From: Cercophora sp. LCS_1
Lineage: Eukaryota; Ascomycota; Sordariomycetes; Sordariales; Lasiosphaeriaceae
Direction: 5' to 3'
NCBI GenBank assembly: GCA_036250225.1
Contig: JAPZLL010000015.1
Span: 682,001-746,000, forward strand
Length of the DNA: 64,000 nucleotides
Shown here: piece by piece, positions 12,669-22,993 of the stretch
How the letters are laid out: each line of letters opens with the position of its first letter
Numbering within the stretch: position 1 is the first letter of the stretch
Program-made: the position numbers and the translations under genes
The notes under the pieces: model-generated
What the model was told of the DNA's origin: nothing
The model's input: the letters and a program-made list of their open reading frames with translations, nothing else
Database searches by the model: none

Positions 12669-13964
12669 ATGGAGGATCTTTGCGCATCAAGCACAGCGTC
12701 GGAGGGGACAGTATCGCCACCGCCATCAGGAGCCAGTGAAAGGGTTGGTATGGAGGAGGGGAGCCCAGAGTCTATCATAGGCGTCCAACTTGCCAGCCGG
12801 GCAAGCCACCTCACGCTATCAAGTTCTGGAAGTGAAGCCAAAGGGTCCAGAACCAGGGTCACCTGCATGGACTCCAACGCCTTCACCACTTTTCCGACCG
12901 CGTGCTCATCTGCTGCTGCCCAACCCTTCCCAGAAATAGCACAAGACTACCAAAACACACAAGGGTGGCGAAAAGGGGCTATCGTCACGCCCATGGGAGT
13001 GTTCGTACCGGCTTCGCCCACGCCTTCTCATGCCAGCGGCCCGTGGACCACGGAGATGCAGACGGATCTCCAGAGCGTAACCGATGACTCCGGAGTCCCT
13101 GTCACCGAGCCCTCCGCAGAACAAGCGATGGTTCGTGCAAGAAGCCTGCTGGATCTGCCAAACGAAGTGCTGCTCCAGATACTGAGCAACCTGGATGTCT
13201 GTGATCTGTTGGCAACCTCGAGGGTGCGTCCATTTCCGCCAGATTTCCTGATTCCGGTCCAGCCGTCTCCCACGCGAGCCTAGATCCTCCCCAGAGTCTG
13301 GATGTGGGCTCTGAGGTACGGCCCAGGACAGACAGGGAGACCCCCCCTTTCATTGTGACGCCCACGATTCCTCCCCAGTGCCTCCTCATCCTCCTTTCTC
13401 CTCTTCCTCACTGTGTCTTGACTCTGAACATCTCTCTCCCATCAAAGCTGACCCCTCCAGACAACCCACCACCTTCGAAACCTCTCCCTCTCCCCGCATC
13501 TTCAGCGCCTCCGCCTCCGGCGCACCCGCGCCCTCCTTCCACCTCTTTTGACCTCGCCTTCTCGACCCTCCCTCGCCGACCTCATCCGCCGCTCCATCTT
13601 CCTCACCAACACCACGGTCGTCTCCCGCAAGCTTGCCCGCTCCCTTGTCGCCATTCGCCTGCAGCGACGTCTCGCTGCGCGACCATCGCCCGAGGCCCTC
13701 GTCGAGCGGTGCGTCCTGCCGCCTGAGTGCCTCCCCTACGTCAGGGGATATCACGTGCCGGTAGCGCCGGCACTGGTGGCCAAAAGGAGGGCGGTGGAGC
13801 GGGAGCGCGTTAAAGACGGGCTGCGCCGCTGGGTAGGTAATGTGTGGAAGGGGGAGGTGAGGAGTCGGGAGGAGAGAGTGAGGCGGTGGGAGGAACGGGC
13901 TGGGATCGGAAGGGTGTGGAAGCTCAGGAGGTTCTGGGAGAGAGTTGCCCACGAGGGGAGGTGA
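12669..13964 (+). CDS. F-box protein
   Basis: Two exons, 12669-13223 and 13461-13964, give 352 residues. The F-box is near residues 158-190 (LLDLPNEVLLQILSNLDVCDLL), the motif that docks on Skp1 in SCF ubiquitin ligases. The intron 13224-13460 (GTGCGT to CTCCAG, 237 bases) is long for this window, but removing it joins TSR to TTHHLRNLSLSPHLQ in frame, completing a natural F-box continuation. The C-terminal part is basic and helical (RRWVGNVWKGEVRSREE and similar) with no recognised substrate-binding repeat. The first 150 residues are Ser/Thr/Pro-rich and probably disordered, so an internal start cannot be excluded. It converges with the minus-strand gene ending at 14333. Confidence 0.75.
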
Positions 13965-14332
13965 GATATGTCTTCTGATCTATTGGGATGTGAGCTGGTG
14001 TGCTTTGAGATTTCATGGGTTTGGTTTGAACTGACTTTAGGTTCTATCGCGTTTGTTTCCCGAGTTGATATCCCTGTTTTGTAGGTAGGAGCATGGCGTG
14101 TTTTGATCTTGGGAGTTAGCAGGCTGGTCTTCTTCTCCGCTGGGCGGGTTGGGTTGGATTTCGGATATCCTGCTGCAAAAGAGGCAGCGTCTCTGTTTTT
14201 GTGTTGCTTTTGATGCAAGGTACTGTACACGTAATATACAAATAGGTTCCCACGATGAATTATCCAACAAACCTGTCACGCTCGTGCGCCGCGGACAGGC
14301 AATCTTGGCGGTAATCACACCAGCCTTATGCT
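13965..14332. other. Convergent 3' spacer
   Basis: 368 bases between two stops facing each other. It is probably overlapping 3' UTRs; nothing else is seen. Confidence 0.6.
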
Positions 14333-15403
14333 CTATGCCCGAAACCTGAAGCCAACCCAATCGTCTTCGGTCTCGTCCTCGTCATCCTCTTCGTCATCTT
14401 CTACTACAGCGTTCTCCTTGCCCAACGCAACGGGCTTTTCAGGCTTGCTACCCCCGACCCCTGCGGCCACGCTTGTCGAATTCCGTCTTATGGCTTCTCG
14501 CCTTTCTCTCAGTTTGCGTGCTCGCGCTTCAAGCTCCTCCATGACTTCAAATTCGGTCTCTAACGCCCTCGTAGCCTCCTCTTTCTCATCCTCAATCTGT
14601 ATGTCCACAAGTGCCTTTCGCTTCGCCTGCTCTTCTTCCTCCGACTTGGCAGCCACCTCGGCGGCTGTCATCGCCGGCGCCGATATCACAGCATCGCTCG
14701 TGAATCCGGCTACAGCAGGCGCTTTACTACTGCTGCTCTCCCCAGTAGACCCGTGTACCAGGTCCGCCTCAAACGCCGCCCACACATCGTCGTCCACCGG
14801 CGCAGCAGCCTTTGTCGTAGATTTCGCGGGTAACTGCGCAACCACCGGCTCCTGCGGTATTAACGGCGATCTGCCAAGCGGCGCAGCCTTGGGTGTGGTG
14901 GCATTCGTTGATAGCCCCGTCGCACTGGCCTGGTCGCGCAAAGCAACAGGCGTCGCCGGACGCGAGGGTATCTGCATCTCCACGCCAATAGTTGGCGTCC
15001 CGGACTGACGGCGCGTCAAAGGCGGAGTCAATGGTTTGACCTTGGCCTCATCCTTGTCTGCTGATGTTGGCTGGTCTTTCGACATGTCGGGCTTACTTCG
15101 TTTCTTGCGGATGGATTCCTCGTCGGGTGAGTTGTTGCCGTCCGACATTTCCTCATCCTCGTCGAGCTTTCGTTTGTGTGAGGCCGCGCCGTTGGTCGAA
15201 GCGCTCGTTTGGGCTCGGGCTTGGGCTTGGAGACGCTGCCGGTGCGAGGCAGAGCGGATGTGGCTGTCCCAGAGGGACTCGGTCTTGATGTGCTCGTGAC
15301 ACGCGAGACAGAGAAGCTTGCCCGCGTCCGAGTAGGCGGCTTGCGGGTGTTCTATTCGGCGGGCGGCGCGCTGTTGGCGGAGCAGGACGCGGACGTCGGC
15401 CAT
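14333..15403 (-). CDS. C2H2-type zinc-finger coiled-coil protein, ZNF830-like
   Basis: A single exon of 356 residues with ATG at 15403. Residues 30-55 hold a U1-type C2H2 finger: Cys33 and Cys36 in LLCLACHEHI, and two His in SHIRSASHRQRL (Cys-x2-Cys, then His-x5-His). A long disordered Ser/Pro/Lys-rich middle follows, then a highly charged helix (residues about 270-320, E/R/K-rich, coiled coil) and an acidic tail of D and E before WVGFRFRA. This order of N-terminal finger, disorder and C-terminal coiled coil matches ZNF830/CCDC16, a nuclear protein linked to pre-mRNA splicing complexes. The role in this fungus is inferred. It is divergent from MED7 with 557 bases between the two ATGs. Confidence 0.75.
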   Translation of the reverse strand: MADVRVLLRQQRAARRIEHPQAAYSDAGKLLCLACHEHIKTESLWDSHIRSASHRQRLQAQARAQTSASTNGAASHKRKLDEDEEMSDGNNSPDEESIRKKRSKPDMSKDQPTSADKDEAKVKPLTPPLTRRQSGTPTIGVEMQIPSRPATPVALRDQASATGLSTNATTPKAAPLGRSPLIPQEPVVAQLPAKSTTKAAAPVDDDVWAAFEADLVHGSTGESSSSKAPAVAGFTSDAVISAPAMTAAEVAAKSEEEEQAKRKALVDIQIEDEKEEATRALETEFEVMEELEARARKLRERREAIRRNSTSVAAGVGGSKPEKPVALGKENAVVEDDEEDDEDETEDDWVGFRFRA

Positions 15404-15960
15404 GTTGTGGTGTGCGAGTCAGGATGGCGGTGGGGGATGAGGGGTGGGAAGCGGTGACGAGGGTGCTGTTTAGGGTCGTGGAATGTTGAAGCGTAGCCGA
15501 CGAGTCTCGATATTCGAGAATATAGCGTGGTAATGTGCCAATGGCTCGCGCGTAGAGAGCTTTGGTCTCGGCGACGTCGTGGCTGCTGTTTGGAGGAAGG
15601 AGGAAATCGAAGCGCTGACCCGAGTTGGGATTCGGCGCCTGTCAGCCACAGTAGTGAGCGCCAAGCCACATTGGTCAAGAAAGCGGGTCTCCAAATCGCG
15701 GGGTTGATGGAGCTTCAGCCACGGGCCGTTCTTGGCAACGAAGCTTCTCTGGTTTCGTGACGAAATCGCGACCGACCGAACTGCGCCGACGGCACTTTCT
15801 CACGGGCTGTTAAGGTTCGCAGCACCGCGGCCAGCCCAATTGCGACCGAAATGGATAGGCATTTGAATTCTTAACCCACACTCGACTGCGAGAACCGCAA
15901 CCAACCAAACCGAACCACCATCTTCCCGTGTTCAATCTTGCGATCGGCTGAATCACCACA
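15404..15960. promoter_or_regulatory. Divergent promoter region (ZNF830-like / MED7)
   Basis: A head-to-head intergenic region, so it must carry both 5' UTRs and promoters. I saw no clear TATA box or named operator. Confidence 0.5.
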
Positions 15961-16807
15961 ATGGCCGACATCGAAGAGGACAACACCAAGGTCACCTCCC
16001 TGTGGCCCGACCCTCCCCTTTTCTGGAAAGCACACACACCCGAAAATAAGGAGCGATGGGAGTCGTTGAGGAATCTCTACGCAACACAAAACGGGCTTGA
16101 CCCGGCCACTGTCCTCCGAATCCCAGACTGCCCCGAGGAGCTCGAGTACCTCCAACCACCGGCAGAGCCTGCCGATGGAAAATGGAGGTTATATGGCCAG
16201 AATCACAGCGTTGGTTCCGCACACCCCTTATTACCCCGGTCTAACCCCTCCTAGCTCGACGACGAACTCCTCAGCCTCGAACAAGCCGGTATCCAGCGCC
16301 TTGGTGATGGCGGCGGTGTTGCTGGCAAGGACGGCAAGCATATGGACCGGGCCTTTGAGCTCAAGCGCCTGGCCAAGTCGATGCTCCTCAACTTTCTCGA
16401 GCTGACAGGCGTGATGCACCACAACCCTTCGCATGTGCGTCTTTTCCGGGCCTCCTCACCCCCATTCCACACTGATCATCCCGCTCCCATAGGCCGAAGA
16501 GAAGGTCCAAGATATCAAGACCCTCCTCCTTAACTTTCACCACATTCTCAACGAATACCGACCGCACCAGGCCCGGGAGCAACTGATCCAGCTTATGCAG
16601 GAACAGCTGGACAGCAAGCGCGCCGAGACCGCGGCGATACGAAGTGTTGTAGACAAGGCAAAGCGAGAGCTAGAGGGGCTAGGGAGCATGGAGATTCCCT
16701 TTCTTGAGGAAACGCCGTCCGCAGCGAATAAGGCAGCTGAAGACGAGCTTAAAGCAGAGGAAGCGGAAGCTATCGCGACATGGCGGTATATGGAGACGTG
16801 TGACTAG
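15961..16807 (+). CDS. MED7: Mediator complex subunit 7
   Basis: Three exons, 15961-16209, 16255-16434 and 16493-16807, give 247 residues. MED7 is a core subunit of the Mediator middle module that bridges activators and RNA polymerase II. Support: the N-terminal pattern SLWPDPPLFWKAHT, then WRLYGQ, then LLSLEQAGIQRL, then LKRLAKSMLLNFLELTG and HHILNEYRPHQAREQLI, all typical of MED7, followed by a charged coiled coil that pairs with MED21. Intron 1 (16210-16254) is only 45 bases with a GTTGGT donor. It is accepted because it joins two phase-0 ends exactly at the conserved junction. Intron 2 is 16435-16492. Length fits fungal MED7. Confidence 0.92.
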
Positions 16808-17390
16808 GAGCCGCATGTGTGTAGCGACAACGTTCAGGTTACACTTGTTGCGCCAGGATTCATGTGCGGGATCTGTGGAAGAACGATGGCACCGGCCGAG
16901 TTTTAGGCTAGGACTCAGCAGCAAGGGCACCTGTGCGGAACGAAACAGCTGATATGCTAGGGATTGAACAGCGATTAGCTTGGTGAAATAAACGTCACAG
17001 CAATTCATGAACAAGTTTGCGTGCGGGTTGTGTTCCCAAGCATATCATTTCAGGGGTTGGCGGGTCTCAGCCTTACCGAAACACCAGCACCGGGGTAGAT
17101 CCGGGGTGGATACGACTCCGATCCACGACCGGGCGATCGCGAGATTAGCGCCGGCAGTTGCATGATCGAACCATCGCCACCCTGGGCAAGACATCCCTTT
17201 GCGTAAACTCAGAAATAAGGGCTGCTTAAGCTGTGGGAGAACATCACCATCACATTCACAGCAAAAACAAGACACCAGACTTTCTACAATCATTCGCTAG
17301 GCAACTGTTGCCCTGATCAATCCCCACTGAATACAGAATTACAACGATACAAACCATACAAACATACAGGAGCCCCCGCCTCACCTCCAC
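16808..17390. other. Convergent spacer after MED7
   Basis: Nothing gene-like. A short GGTTCGAT-like match on the minus strand near 17165 does not fold into a tRNA. Confidence 0.5.
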
Positions 17391-18521
17391 CTACCACCCC
17401 CTCGAGCCTAACATTTTGACCAGTGCAAAGAGAAGCAAGCAACCCCCCAAACTCCGACCCAAATAACCAATGCCGGCAAAATTCTCCACCAAGGCCTTAT
17501 GCCGTATCCCATAAGCCTCGCGCCGTGCTGTGCCGTGCGAATGCACTGGTATCGAAAAAGAAGAAAAAAAAGCTCATGTGAGAAAGAAAGGAAACGATAT
17601 ATACGTTTCAACGACATATGAACAATGTGAGAAAGTGACCGCCTCCTAGTGCCCGGTGGAGTAAAGAGGAACAACACAGCCGCTGTGGAACTCCATCCAG
17701 TAGAACCCATAGGGTTGCTGGAACGGCGTCCACTGCCAGATGAGGTTGCCGTCCAAATCCCGGACAGTATCCCACACGCCCGGGCAATGACGGGACCCCA
17801 CATTCTCTTCGGCCTGCATGTTGTCTTCCGTATCGGCAAACTCTTGTTGGGTGGGGGCAGTGCTGTCAAACGTGTTGAACGAGGTGTCCGATGAGGTGTC
17901 AAGGGGGGCACAAATCGAGATATCCACTGGGTCCGGGCTGTCAGTCTCGACATTGTTGTTGCACGGGCCTGACACCGCTTCCCATGCACCCTGCGGTACG
18001 TTGAACTGTTGTACATCTGCCTTGCCCTGTTCATTGTTGGTGTGCTCTTCGCCTTCGGGTTCGAACTCGCTATCAGTGTCCATTTGACTGTCAGTCTCGT
18101 TATCCGTGATTTGCTGGGCTTCCAAGGCGGTGTCGTCGTTAAAAAGAGCCGGGTCAATTAGTACGGTGAGCCGTTCCTGTAAGAGCGATGGACCAGGCAG
18201 ATATCCGCGGTTATCAAGAAGGGCCGGGTCGACAGGTCCAAAGATCTCCCAGCGGCCCTTGTGGGATTTCCACAATGGCACATAGTATTTGTTGTAGTCA
18301 TGATTAACCCTAGAGCCTTCACCCAGAACGTAGGATTCGTCGATACGGTTCAAAGCGCTCTGATTGTTGGTTAGCTTCGCAGCGGCAGGACGGAGCGGGC
18401 CATTCACACCGGAGTGAGCACCCTCTGCCATCACTAGACCCTTATTGTCAAGAAGGATACCGCCACGAAGACAAAGAGCCTCGTCGCCTCCGAGTGGGGG
18501 ACTTGGCCCGCCATTACTCAC
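17391..18521 (-). CDS. Hypothetical protein with a possible C-terminal membrane anchor
   Basis: The main open frame covers 18521 down to 17646. It contains natural-looking sequence (KYYVPLWKSHKGRWEIFG, a long acidic D/E/N/Q-rich stretch, then GVWDTVRDLDGNLIWQW). No domain is recognised. A second exon probably follows, from about 17545 to a TAG at 17391-17393. It reads REAYGIRHKALVENFAGIG and then a hydrophobic segment around LGGCLLLFALVKML, which would be a tail anchor or single membrane span. The donor linking the two is uncertain; without splicing the protein stops at 17646. The 5' end is also unclear: the first in-frame ATG is near 18431, yet the frame stays open upstream all the way to the BYE1 stop at 18570 and is in phase with it. 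Confidence 0.5.
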
Positions 18522-18569
18522 ATTACCAACTCCATCCGAAACGCCGGCAAGATCATTCCCTTGCGCGGA

Positions 18570-21500
18570 CTAAGCAGGAGGGGGCGCAGTTGTTGCCGCC
18601 GCTTGGGGCGGAATTGGCGGAGGGGGTATCGGAGTTTGTCGCGGAGGGGCTGGCCTGGGGGCCACAGGCAGAGGTGATTGAGCTGCTGCCGTCGCCACAG
18701 GTGGCACAGGCGGGGCAGGAACAGGTACTGGCGTGTTTCGCACAGTAGAAGGATGGGGAGTCGGGTGTTGCGGCAGAGGGACCGGTGTCTCAACGGTCGG
18801 CGCCAGCACTGGCGCTGCATGTTGTTGCGGAGGTTGTTGAGACTTACGTCGTGGGGCGCCGGCAGCTTGAGGAGCTGGTTGCAGCGCTGGCGGCGATGCC
18901 GATGACGGAGGTTGGACCGGCAACTGTTGGCCAGGAGCCGGTGGGAGACTGGGAACAGGGGTCTGACCACCAGTCTTGTGCTGAACAGGAGTCTGCCGAG
19001 CAGGAGGAGGTGCTGGCGGCTGGCCAGTATTATTAGCCTGGTTAGCCTTTTCCGACACAATCCTGCCCAGCGTATCGAGATCAGTACGGGCCTGAGGATT
19101 CTGCTCCAGGACTTGTTTCACGACCTCCCACTCTGTGCGAGACATGGTCTTCGCATTGGGGAGCAGGAACTGAATGGTTGGACTCATCATCAACGGGCCG
19201 AGAATTTCGCTCGCAATAGCCACAGCCGCCGCGTGTTGAGGGTCCGAGCCCTCAAGATACCTAGTCGAGACACCCGCCTGAACAGGCCCTGGCCGGGGCT
19301 GCTGGTTGGGATGTGCCGGGTACACGCCCTGGGGCGATGTCGGCGAAAAGGCAGGCGCCGAGACGGACTGGCGTCCCGGGTGGAAGGCAACCTGTGCAGG
19401 TGTCGGCGTGCTAGGCGATTGCGAGAAGCCATGAGCAAACTGGGGGTGCTGAGGTCCAGGAGCAGGAGCGGAATCACTTTTGCCGATACGGCGAACGACG
19501 TCGGGGTCGTTTCTATAAACGAAGACCGCAAGCAGCATCGGTTCCGTACGAGTCTGGGGGACAAAGTTGTCCTCGAGGTTGAGTATAAACTCTGGGTGAT
19601 TGCCAGTGCCGGGCAGGACAGGTACCAAATACGTGTCGCGCACATTGGCCACGCCCTTGTCCCCGATGACTCCATACCGCTTCTTAGAGACAAAATACTC
19701 GAAGATCTTGCTGAAGGTCGGTTTCGATGCCTCGGATGCCGGTGTCAAGTTTACGACGACAACATCGGTGGGTTCGCTATACCGTAAACCGCACAAGTAG
19801 ACGATTGCCTGCTGTTCGTCGATGCGACCACAAATCGACAACGACTTCGGGATCAGGTTTGTCCAGGGTAACCCGATGCTCTCGTTCAACTTGCCGCCCG
19901 CAATATGTTTTGCGGTGACAGACACGGTGCCAATCGAGTTCATCAAGAGGTCTCCCCTCCAGACAATGTCGGGGTCTGACTCTTCGGCTGGCGAATACGG
20001 AGGGGATTGCGTCCCATCATCAAGTAGACGATCCACATCAGGATCAACTCCTGGACCGCTCGATGGGACAGTCACAACAGACAGTCGGTGACCCGGCGCC
20101 GGCTGGGTAGGAGACTTGACGCTCGCATAGACCTTGTTGATGTCAAACTCGGTCTTGGTAGGCGACTGCTGCGTGTTGACGGCCAAGCCTAGGGCTGGAG
20201 ATTGCGAGTGATCGAGTTGCTGCGGCAAACCAGGAGACTGACCTTGTTCGATCTTAATGGGGGACTGAGCCGGCTCGCGTGGCACTTGTCGCGGGACCGG
20301 TGCCGATGGGACTTCGTCGATTATCATCGAGTAGTCGTCAACGATCATCTCGTCGCCCTTGTGGGTCTTGCGGATTCTTGGGCCGTCCTCGGTGATTTTG
20401 ATGGCCTGTTTCTCTGCCCTGGCCTTCATCTCGGCGTTCTGCTTACGAAGCTCGTCAGACGCAAGCTGCTCCGTCGACATGGCAGCAAGCATGGTCGGTG
20501 TCAATGTACCGGCCAGCAGACGCATGCAAAGCTCGGTGTTCGCCTTGAGATTGTGGACCAGCGTACGAATCTGCGTGCCGTAGGCTGTTTGGCTGGCATG
20601 CGAATCATGGACTGCGCGCTCAATTTCCAGCGCAAAGCGCTCGGGGCGATCATCGGTCGAGGAGCCATTTGATGCTGCGCGGTCCACCTTCTCGATGAGA
20701 TCAATGGCATGCTTGATGGACTTGACGAGAGCCTTGGCCGAGTTCTGGCGAGTGCTTGGATGAAGGTCCCCGATCTTTGCAGGAATATCATTGGGAGCGG
20801 TATATGCGGGCAAGGGAGCGGCCTGTGTCTCGGAGACTTTACGCGCCTTCTGCTGGAGCTGAGGGTTAGCACCACTGACACTAAAGAGAGTCACCGGATG
20901 ACGCACCTTGGTCTCTTTCTCCTGTGGTACTTCGGCCTTTCGCTTCTGGCCAGTCGCGGCGACCTTGGGCTCCTTCTCCTTCTCCTTCTCTTTCTCCTTG
21001 TCCTTCTCCTTCTCCTTCTCCTTCTCCTTCTCCTTCTCCTTCTCCTTCTCCTTGTCCTTCTCCTTGTCCTTCTCCTTGTCCTTCTCCTTGTCCTTCTTCG
21101 GCTCCTTGGGTTCTTTAGGCTCCTTCGGTTGGCTAGACTCGGGCATCGGAGAGGACTTGGCCTTCTGGGAGGGTTTGACGACCTCTTCCTTGACGTCCTT
21201 CGGATCACTAGTCCGCTTCTTGGTGCTCTTCTTCTGTCCTCGCTTCTGCTTCTTCTCGGAGAGCTTTCGCTCGGCTGCGGCCTTGCGCCGGGCCTCCCAC
21301 GGCTTCTCGCCGCGCTTGACGGCGTCCAGTGTGTCCTTGTGGTCTTCGGGCTTGCACAGCTCGCAGAAGTACATGTTAGGCAAATCTTCTTCGCGCTCGC
21401 CCTGGCCCATACAGACGGCATGTTGCCACTCGTTGCACTTGTCGCAGGCGACCCAGAGCTCGCCCTCGACAGAGTCGTCCTGTTCAACCGCTCCGCAGAT

Positions 21501-21809
21501 GCATCGTACAACTTCGGAATCTTCCTCCTCTTCCTGGACTGCCGCCTTCTTTCCTCCTTTCTTCGTGCCGCCACGGCGCTTCGGGGCTTCGGGAACTTGG
21601 TCGAGCTGCTCTAGAGCCTTGTGTTGACCCTTAGTAGCCCGGACGGACCGGCGCGGTTCTGGATCTAGCGGAGGTGGTGAGGTTAGCGGTAGCTGATGGC
21701 GACGATTCTGTTGGCCCGACGGTGCTGTCGAACCCGAACCACTGTCTTCTGCCGGAGTGTTGCGCGCCAGAAAGTGGCGCGCGGATTTGCTTCGCTGCTT
21801 ACCAGACAT
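18570..21809 (-). CDS. BYE1: BYE1-type transcription factor (PHD, TFIIS-like, SPOC)
   Basis: ATG at 21809 (MSGKQRSK); the frame is open to TAG at 18570. A PHD finger lies at residues 103-152 (CICG, then WVACDKCNEWQHAVC, then CELC). A K-E/K-D repeat lies at about 239-280, a TFIIS-central-domain-like helical region at about 345-470, and a SPOC domain at about 614-765 (VWRGDLLMNSIGTVSV to LLAVFVYRN). A Pro/Gln-rich tail follows. Yeast Bye1 and animal PHF3/DIDO share this order; they bind RNA polymerase II and methylated H3K4. A 48-base in-frame intron is likely at 20859-20906 (GTGCGT donor, GCTAACCCTCAG acceptor), which would shorten 1079 residues to 1063. The polypyrimidine DNA of the K-E repeat creates long antisense frames that are not genes. 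The frame continues beyond the TAG; see the findings. Confidence 0.85.
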   Translation of the reverse strand: MSGKQRSKSARHFLARNTPAEDSGSGSTAPSGQQNRRHQLPLTSPPPLDPEPRRSVRATKGQHKALEQLDQVPEAPKRRGGTKKGGKKAAVQEEEEDSEVVRCICGAVEQDDSVEGELWVACDKCNEWQHAVCMGQGEREEDLPNMYFCELCKPEDHKDTLDAVKRGEKPWEARRKAAAERKLSEKKQKRGQKKSTKKRTSDPKDVKEEVVKPSQKAKSSPMPESSQPKEPKEPKEPKKDKEKDKEKDKEKDKEKEKEKEKEKEKEKEKDKEKEKEKEKEPKVAATGQKRKAEVPQEKETKVRHPVTLFSVSGANPQLQQKARKVSETQAAPLPAYTAPNDIPAKIGDLHPSTRQNSAKALVKSIKHAIDLIEKVDRAASNGSSTDDRPERFALEIERAVHDSHASQTAYGTQIRTLVHNLKANTELCMRLLAGTLTPTMLAAMSTEQLASDELRKQNAEMKARAEKQAIKITEDGPRIRKTHKGDEMIVDDYSMIIDEVPSAPVPRQVPREPAQSPIKIEQGQSPGLPQQLDHSQSPALGLAVNTQQSPTKTEFDINKVYASVKSPTQPAPGHRLSVVTVPSSGPGVDPDVDRLLDDGTQSPPYSPAEESDPDIVWRGDLLMNSIGTVSVTAKHIAGGKLNESIGLPWTNLIPKSLSICGRIDEQQAIVYLCGLRYSEPTDVVVVNLTPASEASKPTFSKIFEYFVSKKRYGVIGDKGVANVRDTYLVPVLPGTGNHPEFILNLEDNFVPQTRTEPMLLAVFVYRNDPDVVRRIGKSDSAPAPGPQHPQFAHGFSQSPSTPTPAQVAFHPGRQSVSAPAFSPTSPQGVYPAHPNQQPRPGPVQAGVSTRYLEGSDPQHAAAVAIASEILGPLMMSPTIQFLLPNAKTMSRTEWEVVKQVLEQNPQARTDLDTLGRIVSEKANQANNTGQPPAPPPARQTPVQHKTGGQTPVPSLPPAPGQQLPVQPPSSASPPALQPAPQAAGAPRRKSQQPPQQHAAPVLAPTVETPVPLPQHPTPHPSTVRNTPVPVPAPPVPPVATAAAQSPLPVAPRPAPPRQTPIPPPPIPPQAAATTAPPPA

Positions 21810-22993
21810 TGCGGCGATGGAGAACGAGCTGCAATTGTGCGCGTTCTTCTGTGCTAGCCTTTTGTTTACTGCGCGCGACTCAGGGTATGACCATGAAGAT
21901 TCTGGTGAGTCTTCAGGCAGGCATTGGGCAAGGCAGGATGTTTTACGAATGCAGTGTAGCAACTAATGGAAGCTGTTGCGCAAACAGCAAGGATGCCAGC
22001 GACGCGATGGGTTGGTTGTTTCCAGAGATCAGCCCTTGTCAAGGAGCCAGAAAATGTGGCCCTTCTTCTTTTCCTGTTCGCGGTGGTGACTTGATGTGGA
22101 GGCGCTTGTTGTAAAGCTGGGAAGCGCGTGTGGAAGAACCACCCAAGCTCTTTTTCGCGGGGTGTCCAAGCTCCCGACGGTTGGCGGGCAGCTCGCGTGC
22201 GTTGGGAGAACGTGGGCTTGCAGGATGCTGGGACTCCTCGAAACCGAGATAGCAGTTCGCGACCACAACGCGACAAGGGAAAAGGGTTTCCTTGGGTACT
22301 GGCGCCGAGTTGGGTTGTCGCAGAGGCGCTTCAATCGCGACGAGCGTGACGAAACAGCGGAGGTTGGAGGGAGGAGTTTGCCGGAGTGGAGGCGAGCATT
22401 GCAAGTGGAATGTCAAGCGGCAGAAGACTGGGCCCACTTGCTCCAGAATTGGGGTTACGTAATCAATGGACCATTCACCGCCTTCGGCTTCCAAGTTGTA
22501 CACAAAATACACTGCACGGAAACCAGTTCAGCGGGAGGTTTATCAAGAAAAGAGGGGTTTAATTGATATTCTAAGGCATACAACGACACTACAGAGGCCT
22601 AAAAACACAATCACTGGTCCCGAATATACTATTGCTTTGCCCTTTCATTAAAATATCCATACCTACTGAGACCATTCAAAGTGGCATGACTAGTTTAATG
22701 TGCGGAGTTTTTGTCACCCGCCTGCTTGCCCCACATTTGTGTGCCAGTTCGGCAGGCACACGCATGGGCCAGTGCAGACTCCTGCCTGAAATGCAAGGCA
22801 TCCAAACAGCTACGCGTGTGAGCGCTTGCCTGGAGCTCCAGCAACTGCAGCATTGCTACGAGGCCCAGCATCAGCCTTCCAACCCACACTTGCGACCGTC
22901 CAGCCGAAGAAACCCCCAAAAGACGAGCTTCTAGCGGCTAAACGATCTCGAACCTGTTTACCTCTCCCACATCATCTCTCGAGACCGCCCATC
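21810..22993. promoter_or_regulatory. Divergent BYE1/PRE9 intergenic region
   Basis: 1.2 kb between two outward-facing starts. Overlapping frames here have no motifs. It includes a dispersed repeat fragment (22667-22734). I looked for a GGTGGCAAA-type proteasome element upstream of PRE9 and did not see one. Confidence 0.5.
22667..22734. repeat. Dispersed repeat fragment, copy B
   Basis: Partner of 11627-11693. Relative to copy A it carries T for C at two sites and A for G at one site in the best-conserved 21 bases. Confidence 0.4.

Noticed and set aside
20709..21627. Long Leu/Phe/Ser-rich plus-strand frames resembling membrane proteins
   Set aside because: They are the antisense of the K-E/K-D repeat of BYE1; CTC/CTT/TTC codons make artificial hydrophobic runs.
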